Part shown: piece by piece, positions 36,629 to 47,477 of the stretch
How positions within the stretch are numbered: the first letter of the stretch is position 1
Layout of the letters: the number at the start of each line of letters is the position of its first letter
DNA from: CAWAVN01 sp963825075
Lineage (GTDB): Bacteria > Planctomycetota > Planctomycetia > Planctomycetales > Planctomycetaceae
DNA: 64,000 bases
Direction of reading: 5' to 3'
Assembly: GCA_963825075.1 (NCBI GenBank)
Contig: CAWGRX010000008.1
Location: 1 to 64,000, forward strand
Position numbers and translations under genes: made by a program
Notes under the pieces: model-generated
What the model saw: only the letters and a program-made list of their open reading frames with translations
Told to the model about the DNA's origin: nothing
Databases searched by the model: none

Positions 36629-38645
36629 GTGGAACCTGCCAGAATAGATGAAAAACGCGAGTATGCCCAAAAGCTGATTCAAGACGGCTACTATGCGGAT
36701 GCCCTGGCTGTGTTGGAGGGCCTTGCGCGAAATCGTTCGCCCCAAGCCGGCGAGCACGCGCGTTAGGCGCGGGAACAGATCCCCAAAGTCAAAGGTTTGT
36801 TGCACAAGGCCCGCAGCGAATGCCAGGATGCCTACCGCCTGGCGGAGCAGCTTTACGACGACGGGAATTACGCGGCGGCCGTGGAATTGTTGGAGAAGTT
36901 CAAGCGAGGCAGCCGGACTTCTGCCGCCGAAGAGCTTCTGCGAGATGCGAAGCGAACGAATAAGAAAGTGGTGAAGCTCAACGAAGCGATCGACCGCGGA
37001 CTGTACCGCAAAGAGACCGGCACCGACGAGTTCTACGATGCCGTCGCGGAACTTTTGGAACTCACGCCGAAAGACCGCCGCATCCGCCAGCTTTACAAAA
37101 AGCTGGAGGAAGAGCGAAGCACCGTCAGCTATTTGGGCTGGCGGCTCGGCGTGGGGGCGCTGGGCGTGGTGTGTTTGATCGCCGTGTGTTGGGTTATCAA
37201 ACTGATCTTCTGGCCCGGGGGTGAAGGCACCGTTACCATCATCCTCGACAAGCCCGATCTGACGGTTTACATCGACGGCGAATTGCTGCCCGAGAGCGAT
37301 TACGAAAAACCGCTCGACCGCTACGAAGCGGGGAAACACATGCTCGAAGCCCGCCGGGGCGAATTCGTGGTCAGCAATCAGACCTTCACGGTGGAACCCA
37401 AGCTCGACAAAATTATCCACGTGGGCATGGAACAGGAGTCCGTGGCAAATATCGATCCGGTTTCCGAACCCTTGCCGACGACGGAGGCTCCCATCTCTCC
37501 GTTGGATTCGCACAGCTCGACGCCATTGGAAAATGTGACGCCGATGGAGACGCCAATGGAAGAGCCGCAGCCCGAATCCGTTCCGCAAGCTCCGCCGCCG
37601 CCGCCGGAACCGACCACGATCAACGGTTTTCCCATTGCCAAGCAGACCGCGTATTTGCGTTTGTCCGGCGAGCGAATCGCGCCCGGGCATGCGGTGTTCT
37701 CGGCGGATACGACCCGCGTGGCGGCGGAGCGACTCGGCAGCGGCTCTCGGCAATCCGGAAAAAACCTACGACGTGACGATCTGGGATACGACGACCGGAA
37801 AGCCCGTGCAACTCTTTCCGCTCTTGGCGGGGGATTTTCAAGGGATGGCGTTCTCGCCGGACGGCAAGCAACTCGCCACCGCCCATGCGCAGACTCCCGA
37901 TGCCAAAGGGGGGACGCTGCAGATTTGGAACGTGGAAACCGGAAAGTTGGAGCAATCCCTGTTGCTGTCAGTTCCGCCGGCCCAGGAGACGGTCCAAGTC
38001 AAAGGCGTGGGGTATTCCACGGATGGGAAATTGGTGGCTGTCATCAATCAAGACGCGGCCTATGTATGGACCGTCAGCGACGGGCAGCCGAAATTTCAAC
38101 GCAGCATGGCCCCGGCGAGTTTGACTTCCATCGGCTTTGCCCCCATTCCGGACGTGCTCATCCTGGGGGCCCTAGGCGAACCCGCCGATACCGTCATGAG
38201 CTGGAACATCCAGACCAAAACCCAGCTCGGCTACGTCGACGCGGGCAATCCGCAGCCGGCTCATCCGGCCTTTGCATTTTCCCCCGATCACACGGTCATG
38301 ACCCTTGTCAACGAGAATTCCATCCGCCGGTATAATGCGGCCAACGCGCAACTCCTCAACTCGGCCAGTTTGCCCGAGTTTCTCGGCGAAACCAACGTGA
38401 TGCAGCACGTCGAGTATTCCCCCAGCGGGCAATATGTGATGGCCAGCACCGCCGGACGCCGACCGCTCGTCTGGCAGGATTCGGACTACAACCGCATCGC
38501 CATTCTGGGCGAGTCCACGCGGGTCGCTTCGTACGCGGCGACATTCGCCCCCGACAGCAAGTTCATCCTGCAGCTCGACCGGGCCGATGCTTCGGACCTC
38601 GAACAATCCGCCGCCGTCATCCGCATCTGGCAGATTGCCGAGTGA
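36629..38645 (+). pseudogene. TPR-like / WD40-repeat membrane protein with in-frame stop and frameshift
   Basis: Reading starts at a GTG at 36629 after GGGAGA. An in-frame TAG at 36764-36766 interrupts a helical repeat region that otherwise continues smoothly (VKGLLHKARSECQDAYRLAEQLYDDGNYAAAVELLEKF). One membrane helix follows (LGVGALGVVCLIAVCWVIKLIFW), then a PEGA-like segment (VTIILDKPDLTVYIDGELL) and a Pro-rich linker. Near 37735-37755 the frame shifts into a WD40-like domain (TYDVTIWDTTTGKPVQLFP, GMAFSPDGKQLA, GGTLQIWNVETGKLEQ) to 38645. The disruptions may be true decay or errors. Confidence 0.72.
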
Positions 38646-38835
38646 TGCGGGCCACGGGCGAAGGTCACAGAGTAGCAAAGGCCGCAAAGCGGTCGCGGAC
38701 GGAAACCCGCTCAAACTGCGAAATCGCGGGGCGAACCGTTGACGGACGCCGGGGCAGGCGTTATTCACAATATTCATCACACAAGGAATTGACCCACGTT
38801 TCATCACTAATTTTCCAAGCCGCAAAGCTCCCGAT

Positions 38836-39375
38836 ATGGTGATTACGTTGATCGGTTATCGCGGAAGCGGGAAAAGCACGCTGGCGGCTCCGTTGGCGAA
38901 GGAATTGGATTGGGATTGGGTCGATGCCGACGTGGAAATTGAACGCGCCGCCGGGAAAAGCATTCGCGAAATCTTTAATGACGACGGCGAACCGGTTTTT
39001 AGGGACTGGGAACGCCGGGTGCTTGGGGATTTGCTCTCGCGAGACCGGTTGATCGTCGCCGCCGGCGGGGGAGCCATCTTGGATCCTGAGACCCGCCGGC
39101 AAATGCGGGCTGCGGGATTGGTGGTTTGGCTGCGGGCGAGTCTGGACACTTTGGCGGAGCGGATTCTTCAAGATCCCGCCACGGCGGATCGTCGGCCCAA
39201 CCTGACCGCAATCGGCGGCCGCGAGGAAATCGAGGTTCTGCTTTCGGAGCGGGAACCCTTGTATCGCGAATCCGCCCACCGCGTGTTGGATGTGGACCGG
39301 AAAACTCCCGAAGAATTGGCCCGAACCGTGGCCGATTGGGCGGTGTCCTGGGAGTCGGAGGGATCAGCCGAGTGA
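38836..39375 (+). CDS. aroK: Shikimate kinase
   Basis: 179 residues. Walker A is IGYRGSGKST (residues 6-15). The shikimate-binding DxD (DADVEIE) and RDWERRVL are present, followed by the AAGGGAIL motif and the lid DRRPNL. It phosphorylates shikimate, step 5 of the pathway. Its stop overlaps the GTG start of the next gene (GTGA), indicating coupling with a prepilin peptidase. Confidence 0.93.
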   Translation: MVITLIGYRGSGKSTLAAPLAKELDWDWVDADVEIERAAGKSIREIFNDDGEPVFRDWERRVLGDLLSRDRLIVAAGGGAILDPETRRQMRAAGLVVWLRASLDTLAERILQDPATADRRPNLTAIGGREEIEVLLSEREPLYRESAHRVLDVDRKTPEELARTVADWAVSWESEGSAE

Positions 39376-40775
39376 TCGCCTTCGAGATTTTGATTCCCCA
39401 GGAAGTCGCCTTCTGTCTGATCCTGATTTGGTTGTTTGTGTTGGGTGCGGTCCTGGGGAGTTTCTTGAACGTCTGCGTTTACCGCATTCCGCAGCACGAA
39501 CGATTGATTGATCAACTCCGCGGGCTGGTCTCGCCGGGATCCCATTGTCCCCGCTGCAAAGCCCCGATCCGCAAATCGGACAACCTGCCGATTATCGGCT
39601 GGATCAGACTCAAGGGTCGCTGTCGAAATTGCGGGGGCCGGATTTCCTTCCGCTATCCGCTGATTGAGTTTTTGAACGGCCTGCTATTTGTGCTGGTGTA
39701 TTGGCTGGAACTGCCGCACGAGTTCTCGACGCATGCGTGGGAAAGTTCCACCTGGTCGCCGTTGGGGCCGCATTTGGTCGGGGGATTACAGGACGTTCAA
39801 ATGCTGCATTTGCGGTATTTTTATCATCTGGTTTTGTTGGAAGCCTTGTTCGTGGCGAGCCTGATCGACTTGGACACGATGACCATTCCCGATGCCTCCA
39901 CGCTGCCCGCGATGGCGGTCGGTTTGATCGGGGCGGTGGCGCTCGGGCAGATGTATCTCGTGCCGGTGTGGTTTCAGGATCCGGCGCTCGCGTCTTTTGC
40001 TCCGGAGTGGGCGCGAAATCTGTTCGGCCAAATGGTCGCTCCGCCGCCACAATTTGCGCCGGGAGTGAAAACGTTCGGCCTTTACGGTTTGGAAGTGCCA
40101 GCGTGGACTTTGGAGTGGCCTCACCTGCACGGCCTGGCAGTGAGCGCCGCGGGACTTGTCATCGGCGGCGGATTGGTGTGGGGCGTGCGGCTCGCGGGGT
40201 TTTGGACGCTCCGCCGGGAAGCGATGGGCTTCGGCGACGTGATTTTGATGGCCCTCGTCGGCAGCTTTCTCGGTTGGCAGCCCACGCTGGTCGCGTTCTT
40301 CATCGCGCCGTTCTTCGCGATGCTGATCACAGCCGGCCGCTGGGTGGTTTCGCTGTTCAGCAAATCGCGGCTGGTGGAAATGCAACTTCCCTACGGGCCT
40401 TATCTCAGCCTGAGCGCGCTGGTCGTGGTCGTGTGCTGGAAATGGATGTGGCCCATTGTGGGGCGGTGGTTTTCCGCCGGCCCCTTGGTTCCGCTCATGG
40501 GATTGGCCCTGTTGGTGCTGATGATCCCGGCCCTCTTTTTTATTCAATTCATCAAATGGCTCTTGGGGATTCCGCTCTATCCCGAACCGCAAATGCAGTG
40601 GGAAGAAGTCTGGACCTCGGCGGATACTTTAACGTACCTTGCAGGAGAAGTCGTCGAGCGCGATCGGCAACAGTGGACGAGGGCGAACGAATGGCCCGGT
40701 GAAGCCGCGGCCCAAGGCATGATTTTTGAAGAACGCTGGCGCAGCCGGGACACCGCCACCGGCTGGCCCGATTGA
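39372..40775 (+). CDS. Prepilin peptidase (A24 family, PilD-like)
   Basis: 467 residues from GTG 39372, chosen because it overlaps the shikimate kinase stop and starts just before a membrane helix. The family N-terminus GAVLGSFLNVCVYRIP, the zinc-type CPRC..CRNC pair, and the two catalytic Asp (SLIDLDTMTIPD and GFGDVILMALVG) are present. It cleaves and N-methylates type IV pilin or pseudopilin signals in the inner membrane. It is longer than the usual 260-290 residues because of inserted loops between helices and a C-terminal soluble tail after residue 400. Confidence 0.92.
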   Translation: MIAFEILIPQEVAFCLILIWLFVLGAVLGSFLNVCVYRIPQHERLIDQLRGLVSPGSHCPRCKAPIRKSDNLPIIGWIRLKGRCRNCGGRISFRYPLIEFLNGLLFVLVYWLELPHEFSTHAWESSTWSPLGPHLVGGLQDVQMLHLRYFYHLVLLEALFVASLIDLDTMTIPDASTLPAMAVGLIGAVALGQMYLVPVWFQDPALASFAPEWARNLFGQMVAPPPQFAPGVKTFGLYGLEVPAWTLEWPHLHGLAVSAAGLVIGGGLVWGVRLAGFWTLRREAMGFGDVILMALVGSFLGWQPTLVAFFIAPFFAMLITAGRWVVSLFSKSRLVEMQLPYGPYLSLSALVVVVCWKWMWPIVGRWFSAGPLVPLMGLALLVLMIPALFFIQFIKWLLGIPLYPEPQMQWEEVWTSADTLTYLAGEVVERDRQQWTRANEWPGEAAAQGMIFEERWRSRDTATGWPD

Positions 40776-40817
40776 TCGAAAACCTTTAGGATGGTTCGAC
40801 AAATAACTGAACGAAAT

Positions 40818-40865
40818 GGCGCTAGCCACCGGTTGGTGAAAGAAGAAAAACCGGCGGCTAGCGCC
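40818..40865. repeat. REP-like palindrome after the prepilin peptidase gene
   Basis: GGCGCTAGCCACCGGTT and AACCGGCGGCTAGCGCC form a long imperfect stem around a purine-rich loop. Could act as a terminator; it looks like an interspersed palindrome. Confidence 0.65.
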
Positions 40866-40900
40866 AAAGCCGCTCATAACAACATGGACATGCAGCGAAG

Positions 40901-41506
40901 ATGATCACGATTGTCGATTATGGGATGGGCAACTTGCGGAGCGTGCAAAAAGCGTTTCAGAAGCTCGGCGTGCCGGCGGAGATCTCGCAGTCGCCCGCGG
41001 AAATCGCCCAGGCAACGAAACTCGTGCTGCCCGGCGTGGGAGCGTTCCGCGACGCCATCGCTGAACTCAAAAAGCAGCAGATGGTCGCCCCGGTCTGCGA
41101 CCACATCGCCCTTGGCAAACCATTTTTGGGCATCTGCCTGGGCCTTCAACTTCTGTTCGATGTCAGTTACGAAGACGGCGAGTGGGAAGGTTTGGGTGTG
41201 GTGGCCGGCGAAGTCGTCCGGCTCCGAGATCAGCCCGGGCTCAAAATCCCCCACATGGGCTGGAACCAATTGGAAGTCGTGCATCGTCCGCCGCTGCTCA
41301 ATGGCATCCCCGATGGTTCACACTTCTACTTCGTGCATAGTTATCACGTGGTGCCGACGGAGGAATCCGTCATAGCCACCCGCACGACGCACGGGCAATC
41401 GTTCGTGTCGATGATCGCCCGCGGCAACGTGTTCGCCACGCAATTCCACCCCGAAAAAAGCCAACGGCTGGGCCTAAAACTCCTGAAAAACTTCGCAGAG
41501 CGATAA
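40901..41506 (+). CDS. hisH: Imidazole glycerol phosphate synthase subunit HisH
   Basis: 201 residues. Glutamine amidotransferase with Cys79 in LGICLGLQLLF, and His183/Glu185 in FHPEKS. It opens with the HisH stretch VDYGMGNLRSVQKAF. It supplies ammonia to HisF for histidine synthesis; hisF is not in the window. Confidence 0.95.
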   Translation: MITIVDYGMGNLRSVQKAFQKLGVPAEISQSPAEIAQATKLVLPGVGAFRDAIAELKKQQMVAPVCDHIALGKPFLGICLGLQLLFDVSYEDGEWEGLGVVAGEVVRLRDQPGLKIPHMGWNQLEVVHRPPLLNGIPDGSHFYFVHSYHVVPTEESVIATRTTHGQSFVSMIARGNVFATQFHPEKSQRLGLKLLKNFAER

Positions 41507-41605
41507 CGGGCGTTCGGCTCGCCCCACAGCCCGCGAAAACCATAAAAAATCCAGCTCCGAACTTGCGACCCCCTGGGCAAATGAAGATAATTCTCCAAAC
41601 CGACC

Positions 41606-42203
<598 letters not shown>

Positions 42204-43997
42204 CTATTCCGGTTTCGGGGCGGTTTGGGGTTTGGCGGCTTCGGCGGGGGCGGCGGGTTTGTCGGCGACGGCCGGTTTGGGTTCTTCGCTGGAAGGCGGA
42301 CCGGGAATGGCGGGGTTGCCTCCCGGCAAATTGCCGAAGGGCGGAGCTTCCGGCGTGGTTTTGTTGTCCTTGGTTTTCTCTTTGACCACGTCCGCCCGCG
42401 TGAAGACCAGGTTGTCATAGCTCGAATCCGTGATGACGTAATACCAATCCCCGAAGCGGTTGTTGAGCTCCGCTTCCTTGGCTTTCCCGTCTTTGACTTT
42501 CTTGTCGTATTCTTCCTTGTCCGTTTCATAGCGATTGAGGTCGGCCCGGTACAGCGCCAGCTTTGTCTGATATTCCGCCTTCAGCTTCTGCTGTTCCTCG
42601 TCCGCCTTGGCATCCTTGGGCTTCTCAGACTTTTCGTCCGAGTTGTTGTCATCGGCCTTGGCTTTGGCCTCGGCTGCTTCTTTTTCGTCTTTGAGGCCTG
42701 CGGGTTTTTGCGGTTCTTCGGGTTTCACCGGCGGTTTGCCGATCAGACTTTGATCGAAGCCCACGCGGATGAACAAATACCGATTCCTCTTGGTTTCGGA
42801 CTTTTCGGATTCTTTACCGGGTTTCTCCGGGACGGCTTCGCCTTCCTCGTCGGCCACTCCGGTTTTGCCGACTTCGATTTCGGTTTCGGTTCCCGTGAAG
42901 GATTTGCCGAAATGCAGATGATAGATCAAGCCTTCGCTGCTTTGGGCGACCATTTCGCCGCCTTCGCCGAAGAGCAGAAACCGCTGTTCTTTCGGGGCCT
43001 CGTCCGGGTCTTCATCTTTGGGCATGGCCAGCATGAAGCCCCGCGAATCGAGTTCCCCGGCGATTTTGCTGAAGTATTGCTGCGGGTTTTGACCTTTGGG
43101 AAACTGCTCGATATCGACAGTCAATTTGGGGGTCAGTCCCTGCGGTTTGGGGCGGACGCCTTTGAGTTCCAAGCCGTCGAGCGCGGTTTGAATGCTGCTG
43201 ATGCCGGACGTGTTGATTTCTTCGGTCTGCGGATTCAGGCCGTCGAACGTCCACTTGGTGCCGGGACCGGTTTCGTCGCGGTAAACCTTGATCGAATCTT
43301 CCCCGGTTAGAACTTCGGTCGGCCCGAAGGGAGTTTGCCGTTTTTCGAACTTGGGCGTTTTGAGGTCCATGCTGAGAAGGTTGTTGCGGTCCAGCTTCAA
43401 CAGGTCCTGCTCGACCCAGTCGGCGAATTTGGTGGAAACGTCCAGGTCGATCTCCGCGCGATAGGTTTCGTCCTCGTCGGGTTTTCGCACGAAGTACAGG
43501 TTGTCCTGGTCCGCGACGCGCTTGCCGAGGATGTAATCGGCCAGCACGTTGCCGTTTTTGTCTTTGATGATGATCCGCTGACCCAGGCCGTCGCCTTTGG
43601 AGGCGTCTTTGCCGAGCGGATCGACCACGCCGAATCGCGCGTGGGAGTTGGCCCGGCGGCCGGCAAGCGATCTGCGGGTGACGCCGATCAATGACGCGGC
43701 GGCTTTTTCCAGGCGGTCCTTGGCGTCAGCGGGGTAGCCGTGATGCGAAGGGATCCGCCACCTGCCGTTTTTGAACTCCACGGTGAACTCGTGGACCTTG
43801 GCCGACTTCTCGTCATAGTCGGCGATCTCCAACGCGCCGGCCGCGGTGGGATCGGTGAAATCGGGATAGAACTCGGCTCCGACCTTGGCGAAGGCCTCGG
43901 GTTCCGCAGGCTGCGAACTCGCGTGGACAATCCAGGCGACCGCGATCGAAGCCACGGCCACGCCGACAAACGTTAATGTGCGAACGGATTCACTCAT
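42204..43997 (-). CDS. DUF4340 domain protein
   Basis: 597 residues from the ATG at 43997. A single N-terminal membrane helix (TLTFVGVAVASIAVAWIVHA) is followed by the DUF4340 arrangement: short beta-rich units such as FTVEFKNGRWRIPSHHGYPADA and repeated similar segments. The last 200 residues are rich in Glu, Lys and Pro. DUF4340 genes typically follow Gldg-type ABC transporter genes, as here. It is presumably a periplasm-facing partner of that complex; its biochemical role is not known. Confidence 0.88.
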   Translation of the reverse strand: MSESVRTLTFVGVAVASIAVAWIVHASSQPAEPEAFAKVGAEFYPDFTDPTAAGALEIADYDEKSAKVHEFTVEFKNGRWRIPSHHGYPADAKDRLEKAAASLIGVTRRSLAGRRANSHARFGVVDPLGKDASKGDGLGQRIIIKDKNGNVLADYILGKRVADQDNLYFVRKPDEDETYRAEIDLDVSTKFADWVEQDLLKLDRNNLLSMDLKTPKFEKRQTPFGPTEVLTGEDSIKVYRDETGPGTKWTFDGLNPQTEEINTSGISSIQTALDGLELKGVRPKPQGLTPKLTVDIEQFPKGQNPQQYFSKIAGELDSRGFMLAMPKDEDPDEAPKEQRFLLFGEGGEMVAQSSEGLIYHLHFGKSFTGTETEIEVGKTGVADEEGEAVPEKPGKESEKSETKRNRYLFIRVGFDQSLIGKPPVKPEEPQKPAGLKDEKEAAEAKAKADDNNSDEKSEKPKDAKADEEQQKLKAEYQTKLALYRADLNRYETDKEEYDKKVKDGKAKEAELNNRFGDWYYVITDSSYDNLVFTRADVVKEKTKDNKTTPEAPPFGNLPGGNPAIPGPPSSEEPKPAVADKPAAPAEAAKPQTAPKPE

Positions 43998-44199
43998 ATT
44001 TTTAAAATCCCAATGACCAAGCACCAATGACCAATGAAAAACCTTTTGGCGAGCGGCCGGTGTAAGCCGGCCGGTCACTCACGAGCGTTTTAATCGACTC
44101 GCCTTATGGACTTCTCATGTTCCAGGTTTGAATAACTTATTTTACGAATTGGAGAATTATGAGGCCGACGCCCCACGCTTTTATTAACGCTGAACTTAC

Positions 44200-47100
44200 C
44201 TAGCGGCGGCGGTCGGGGGAGATTTCGCGGCGTTCGTTTGTCATGCGGACGGTGAGAAACACCAGCCCCAAAACGATCGCCGGGAGTGCCGGCAGCACCG
44301 TCGCCATCAGCCGGATGCGGTTCTCGGTTCTGTTGACCTCGCGCTCGTAGTTGGTTTTCGCCTCATCGATTTTCTTGTTGAGGTCGTCGTTCATCTTCTG
44401 CATTTCGCCCTGCAAGCGGCGTTTTTCGCTCTCCAAGGTCATTCCCACTTGCCGGAGTTTTTCGTACATCGACAAGTCGCTGTTGCTGTTGAGTTCCTTT
44501 TCGAGATCTTGGATCACCTTGCGGTATTTTTCCTGCTGCTTGATGAACTTAGCCTTGGCTTCGTTGATCGCTTCGCGCTGCTTATGCCGCAATACGTCTT
44601 TTTTCTCTTCGATCTTGGTGAGCGAAGGATGCGGCGGCTTGCGACGGCGGAGTTCCAAGAAGGACTTCTCGCCCGCCAGCGAATCCACCGCATTTAACAC
44701 AAACGAAACGTTGTCCAGATTGAGATTCAGCCATTGGTCCCGGCGGAGATCGAAAAACACATTGCTGATCAGGTCGCAATCGGCCACATAGATCGCATTG
44801 ACCTTGCCATCCTTCTTCGGGCGAATGCGGGCCGCGATGATGTGGGAATACGGATCGGGCCGGAACCCGGAACCCTGCAGGGCCTCTTTCTTTTTCTCAT
44901 CCGAAAGGCCGGTGAGATCCAACGGCGGCAGCGTGTCTTCCACCGGCCGGAGCACGGTCTGGCCGAATTCGGAACTTGTGATCTCGTTCCATTCAAACAC
45001 GCCGGAGGTCTTGCCCGTGCGGATCAAGGGCGTGAACTCCGTGGTATCGGCGGCTCGTTCGCGGATGGTGCCGGCGTACAAGAACATGAATCGGTTCAAG
45101 CCTTTGGTGGCTTCACTGTTCTGGTTAATCGTGGAGATGTGCTCCTTTGGGTCAATTTCCCGTTCGCCGATGACGGTGTAAAGCCCGCGCCGCCACCAGC
45201 GCTGGTCTTCGTATTCGGGATAGGGATTGTACAAATCCCAGACGACTTCGCCGTTGTCCCACACCAGGTTCAGCGCGTTCATCAGCGAGGTGGCTTTGCC
45301 GCCGTCGGCTCGCTGGGCGGGCGGCATGCCCATCTGCTGCTGGTGCGGATTGCTTTGCGGATTCACGCGCGGAGCCAGCGAAATAACGTTCCCCCGCTGC
45401 AAATAGACCATCGGCAGCGGATCGTCGAAGATCAACGTCGGCCCGCCGTCTTTGACGTAATCGACGAAGTTTTTCATTTGTTCCGGCGTCAGCGTGGAAG
45501 GCAGCACCGCGAGCACCACGTCGTAGCGGTCGGTGTAAACGGCATACTTGGGCTTCGCGGGTTTCTTTTTCTCGGCCTTCTTCTCCGCGGGTTTTTCCTC
45601 GTTCTTCTTGTCGTCGGCCTTTTCAGAATCGGCCTTGTCCTCTTCCGGTTTTTCCTCGAGGCGTTTAATCGTATATTTGCGGTTGATGCGTTTGTCGGTC
45701 AGCGTCCAGAGTTCGTTCGGTTTATTGATTTTGAAGGAGTAACCGTCCGACAGCTTGGCTTTCTTCTCCGCGAACAACTTTTGGAGATCTTCGGGGAGCT
45801 TGTCTTCCTTGGCCCCCTTGAGGGACTTGATGAGATTGTCTTTTTCGATCGTGAAAAGCTGCTTTTCGCGTTCGATGGGGCTGTCGGCGAACACGGATTC
45901 CACGTTGTACTGCCGGCGGAGTTCGCTGACGATTTCCCCGAACCGCATCGAGTCGGTCATCGCGTGGGCTTCGGTTTCCAGAATGCCCACGGTCAGGCGG
46001 TGGGCGTTGGAGACGGTCCGCAGCGACCGCGTGAGTTCATACTCGATCGGCGTTCCCACGCCCACGAAGGGCACGACGACTTCGTCATAGCTGCTGCCCA
46101 CGACCAGGCCCATAAAGACGTCTTCGGTGACCTGCTTGCCGTCTTCTTCGGCCTGCACGGTTTGCGGCTCGATGCCGATGCTCTTGGCTTCGTCGGCGGC
46201 CGGGCTGTATTTGGTGGTCTCTTTAATTCGCACATTGACCCGGCTGCCGCCCCGCTGGTCGATCTGCCGGAGCAAACCTTCCAGCCGGCGTTTGGTCCGC
46301 ACGAATTCGCCCGGCACGTCCGGCGAGAGAAACGCTTGAATGGTCACCGGGCGGTCCTGCTCGATGTTGTCGATCACATTCGTCGTCGCATCGCTGAGCG
46401 TGAAATACTTTTGCGGCGTGAGATCGACATCCGCGCGGCCCGACGACTGCGTCGCCACGACATACAGGCTGATCAAGATCGCCAGGACGCTCACCGAGCG
46501 CAGGGCGTATTGCAGCCCCATGCTCCATTTCTGGCTGCGGCTCCAGTGGCGTTCGCTGATGACGATCAGGTTCAAATACAAGAACAACGCGGCGAGGGAT
46601 TCAAAATACAACACGCTCGACAGCCGGACGACACCCAGGCTGAACTCGTGCAAATGCTCGCCGATGCTGAACGCGGTCAGCGGCCGGGTTAGCGATTCGG
46701 TGAGCGACGGGCCGAGCACGTCGTTTAAGGCCTCGTTCAGAAACCCGGAAGTCAAGCCCAGCGAAGAGGTCGAAAGAAACACGGGGACGGCGCAGATGAT
46801 GGCCCCCAAGACGAACGCCACCGTGGCGCTTCTGGTCAACGCCGAGGCGAACATTCCCACGGCCAGCAAACTCGCCCCCGCGAGCCAGTAGCCCAGATAC
46901 GTGCTGATGAACATCCGAAAGCCCGGATCGGAAAACACCGCCAGCACCCACCACAAGGTCATCGAAAAGATGAGCGCCACCGAATACACCGCGACCACGG
47001 CGAGGTATTTGCCGAGGAGGATTTCCACGTCGTTCGCGGGCAGCGTGAACAGCAATTCGTCGGTGCCTTGTTTTCGTTCTTCGGACCAGACCGTCATCGT

Positions 47101-47379
47101 GATCGCCGGGATAATGAACAACAACAGCAGCGGATAGGCTTTAGTGAGCTGGTCGAGGTTCGCCAGGTTCGCGGTGAAGAACTGGTTGTTAAACGCCAAA
47201 ATCGCCGCGACCACCACGAATACCACGATAAACAAATAGCCGAGGATGCCCGAAAAATAGCTCATTACGTTCCGCGCAAACACGGCCCGCACGACGTGGC
47301 TCTTGGCGATGAGATAAACCACATAGCCGATCGGAATCAAAATCGCGGCATAGAGCAGCAAAGTGGAAAATACGGACAT
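44200..47379 (-). CDS. ABC-2 permease fused to Gldg-family protein
   Basis: 1059 residues. Residues 1-300 hold six or more membrane helices of an ABC-2/GldF-type permease (VFARNVMSYFSGILGYLFIV.., WSEERKQGTDELLFTLPANDVEILLGKY). After another helix (SVSVLAILISLYVVAT) comes the GldG-like extracytoplasmic domain (TLSDATTNVIDNIEQDRPVTIQAFLSPDVP) with a long Lys/Glu insertion. The C-terminus is a coiled coil (about 920-1010) and a final helix (MATVLPALPAIVLGLVFLTV). GldF and GldG are usually separate genes in Bacteroidetes. The ATPase gene lies just upstream in the operon. Confidence 0.9.
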   Translation of the reverse strand: MSVFSTLLLYAAILIPIGYVVYLIAKSHVVRAVFARNVMSYFSGILGYLFIVVFVVVAAILAFNNQFFTANLANLDQLTKAYPLLLLFIIPAITMTVWSEERKQGTDELLFTLPANDVEILLGKYLAVVAVYSVALIFSMTLWWVLAVFSDPGFRMFISTYLGYWLAGASLLAVGMFASALTRSATVAFVLGAIICAVPVFLSTSSLGLTSGFLNEALNDVLGPSLTESLTRPLTAFSIGEHLHEFSLGVVRLSSVLYFESLAALFLYLNLIVISERHWSRSQKWSMGLQYALRSVSVLAILISLYVVATQSSGRADVDLTPQKYFTLSDATTNVIDNIEQDRPVTIQAFLSPDVPGEFVRTKRRLEGLLRQIDQRGGSRVNVRIKETTKYSPAADEAKSIGIEPQTVQAEEDGKQVTEDVFMGLVVGSSYDEVVVPFVGVGTPIEYELTRSLRTVSNAHRLTVGILETEAHAMTDSMRFGEIVSELRRQYNVESVFADSPIEREKQLFTIEKDNLIKSLKGAKEDKLPEDLQKLFAEKKAKLSDGYSFKINKPNELWTLTDKRINRKYTIKRLEEKPEEDKADSEKADDKKNEEKPAEKKAEKKKPAKPKYAVYTDRYDVVLAVLPSTLTPEQMKNFVDYVKDGGPTLIFDDPLPMVYLQRGNVISLAPRVNPQSNPHQQQMGMPPAQRADGGKATSLMNALNLVWDNGEVVWDLYNPYPEYEDQRWWRRGLYTVIGEREIDPKEHISTINQNSEATKGLNRFMFLYAGTIRERAADTTEFTPLIRTGKTSGVFEWNEITSSEFGQTVLRPVEDTLPPLDLTGLSDEKKKEALQGSGFRPDPYSHIIAARIRPKKDGKVNAIYVADCDLISNVFFDLRRDQWLNLNLDNVSFVLNAVDSLAGEKSFLELRRRKPPHPSLTKIEEKKDVLRHKQREAINEAKAKFIKQQEKYRKVIQDLEKELNSNSDLSMYEKLRQVGMTLESEKRRLQGEMQKMNDDLNKKIDEAKTNYEREVNRTENRIRLMATVLPALPAIVLGLVFLTVRMTNERREISPDRRR

Positions 47380-47441
47380 AGGTTCTCTGCTCCGGTTATT
47401 TGGATTTGATTTCAGGTAGATTGCCAGGAGAGGAAAAACGA

Positions 47442-47460
47442 CGGCAGGCGGAAGCCTGCC
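47442..47460. repeat. Short palindrome GGCAGGC-GGAA-GCCTGCC
   Basis: A 7-bp perfect stem with GGAA loop, between the ATPase and permease genes. It looks like one of the interspersed palindromes of this genome. Confidence 0.6.
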
Positions 47461-47477
47461 CTACTACTACGGGAATC

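Noticed and set aside
44734..46692. 652-codon plus-strand frame
   Set aside because: Antisense shadow of the ABC-2/Gldg fusion gene.
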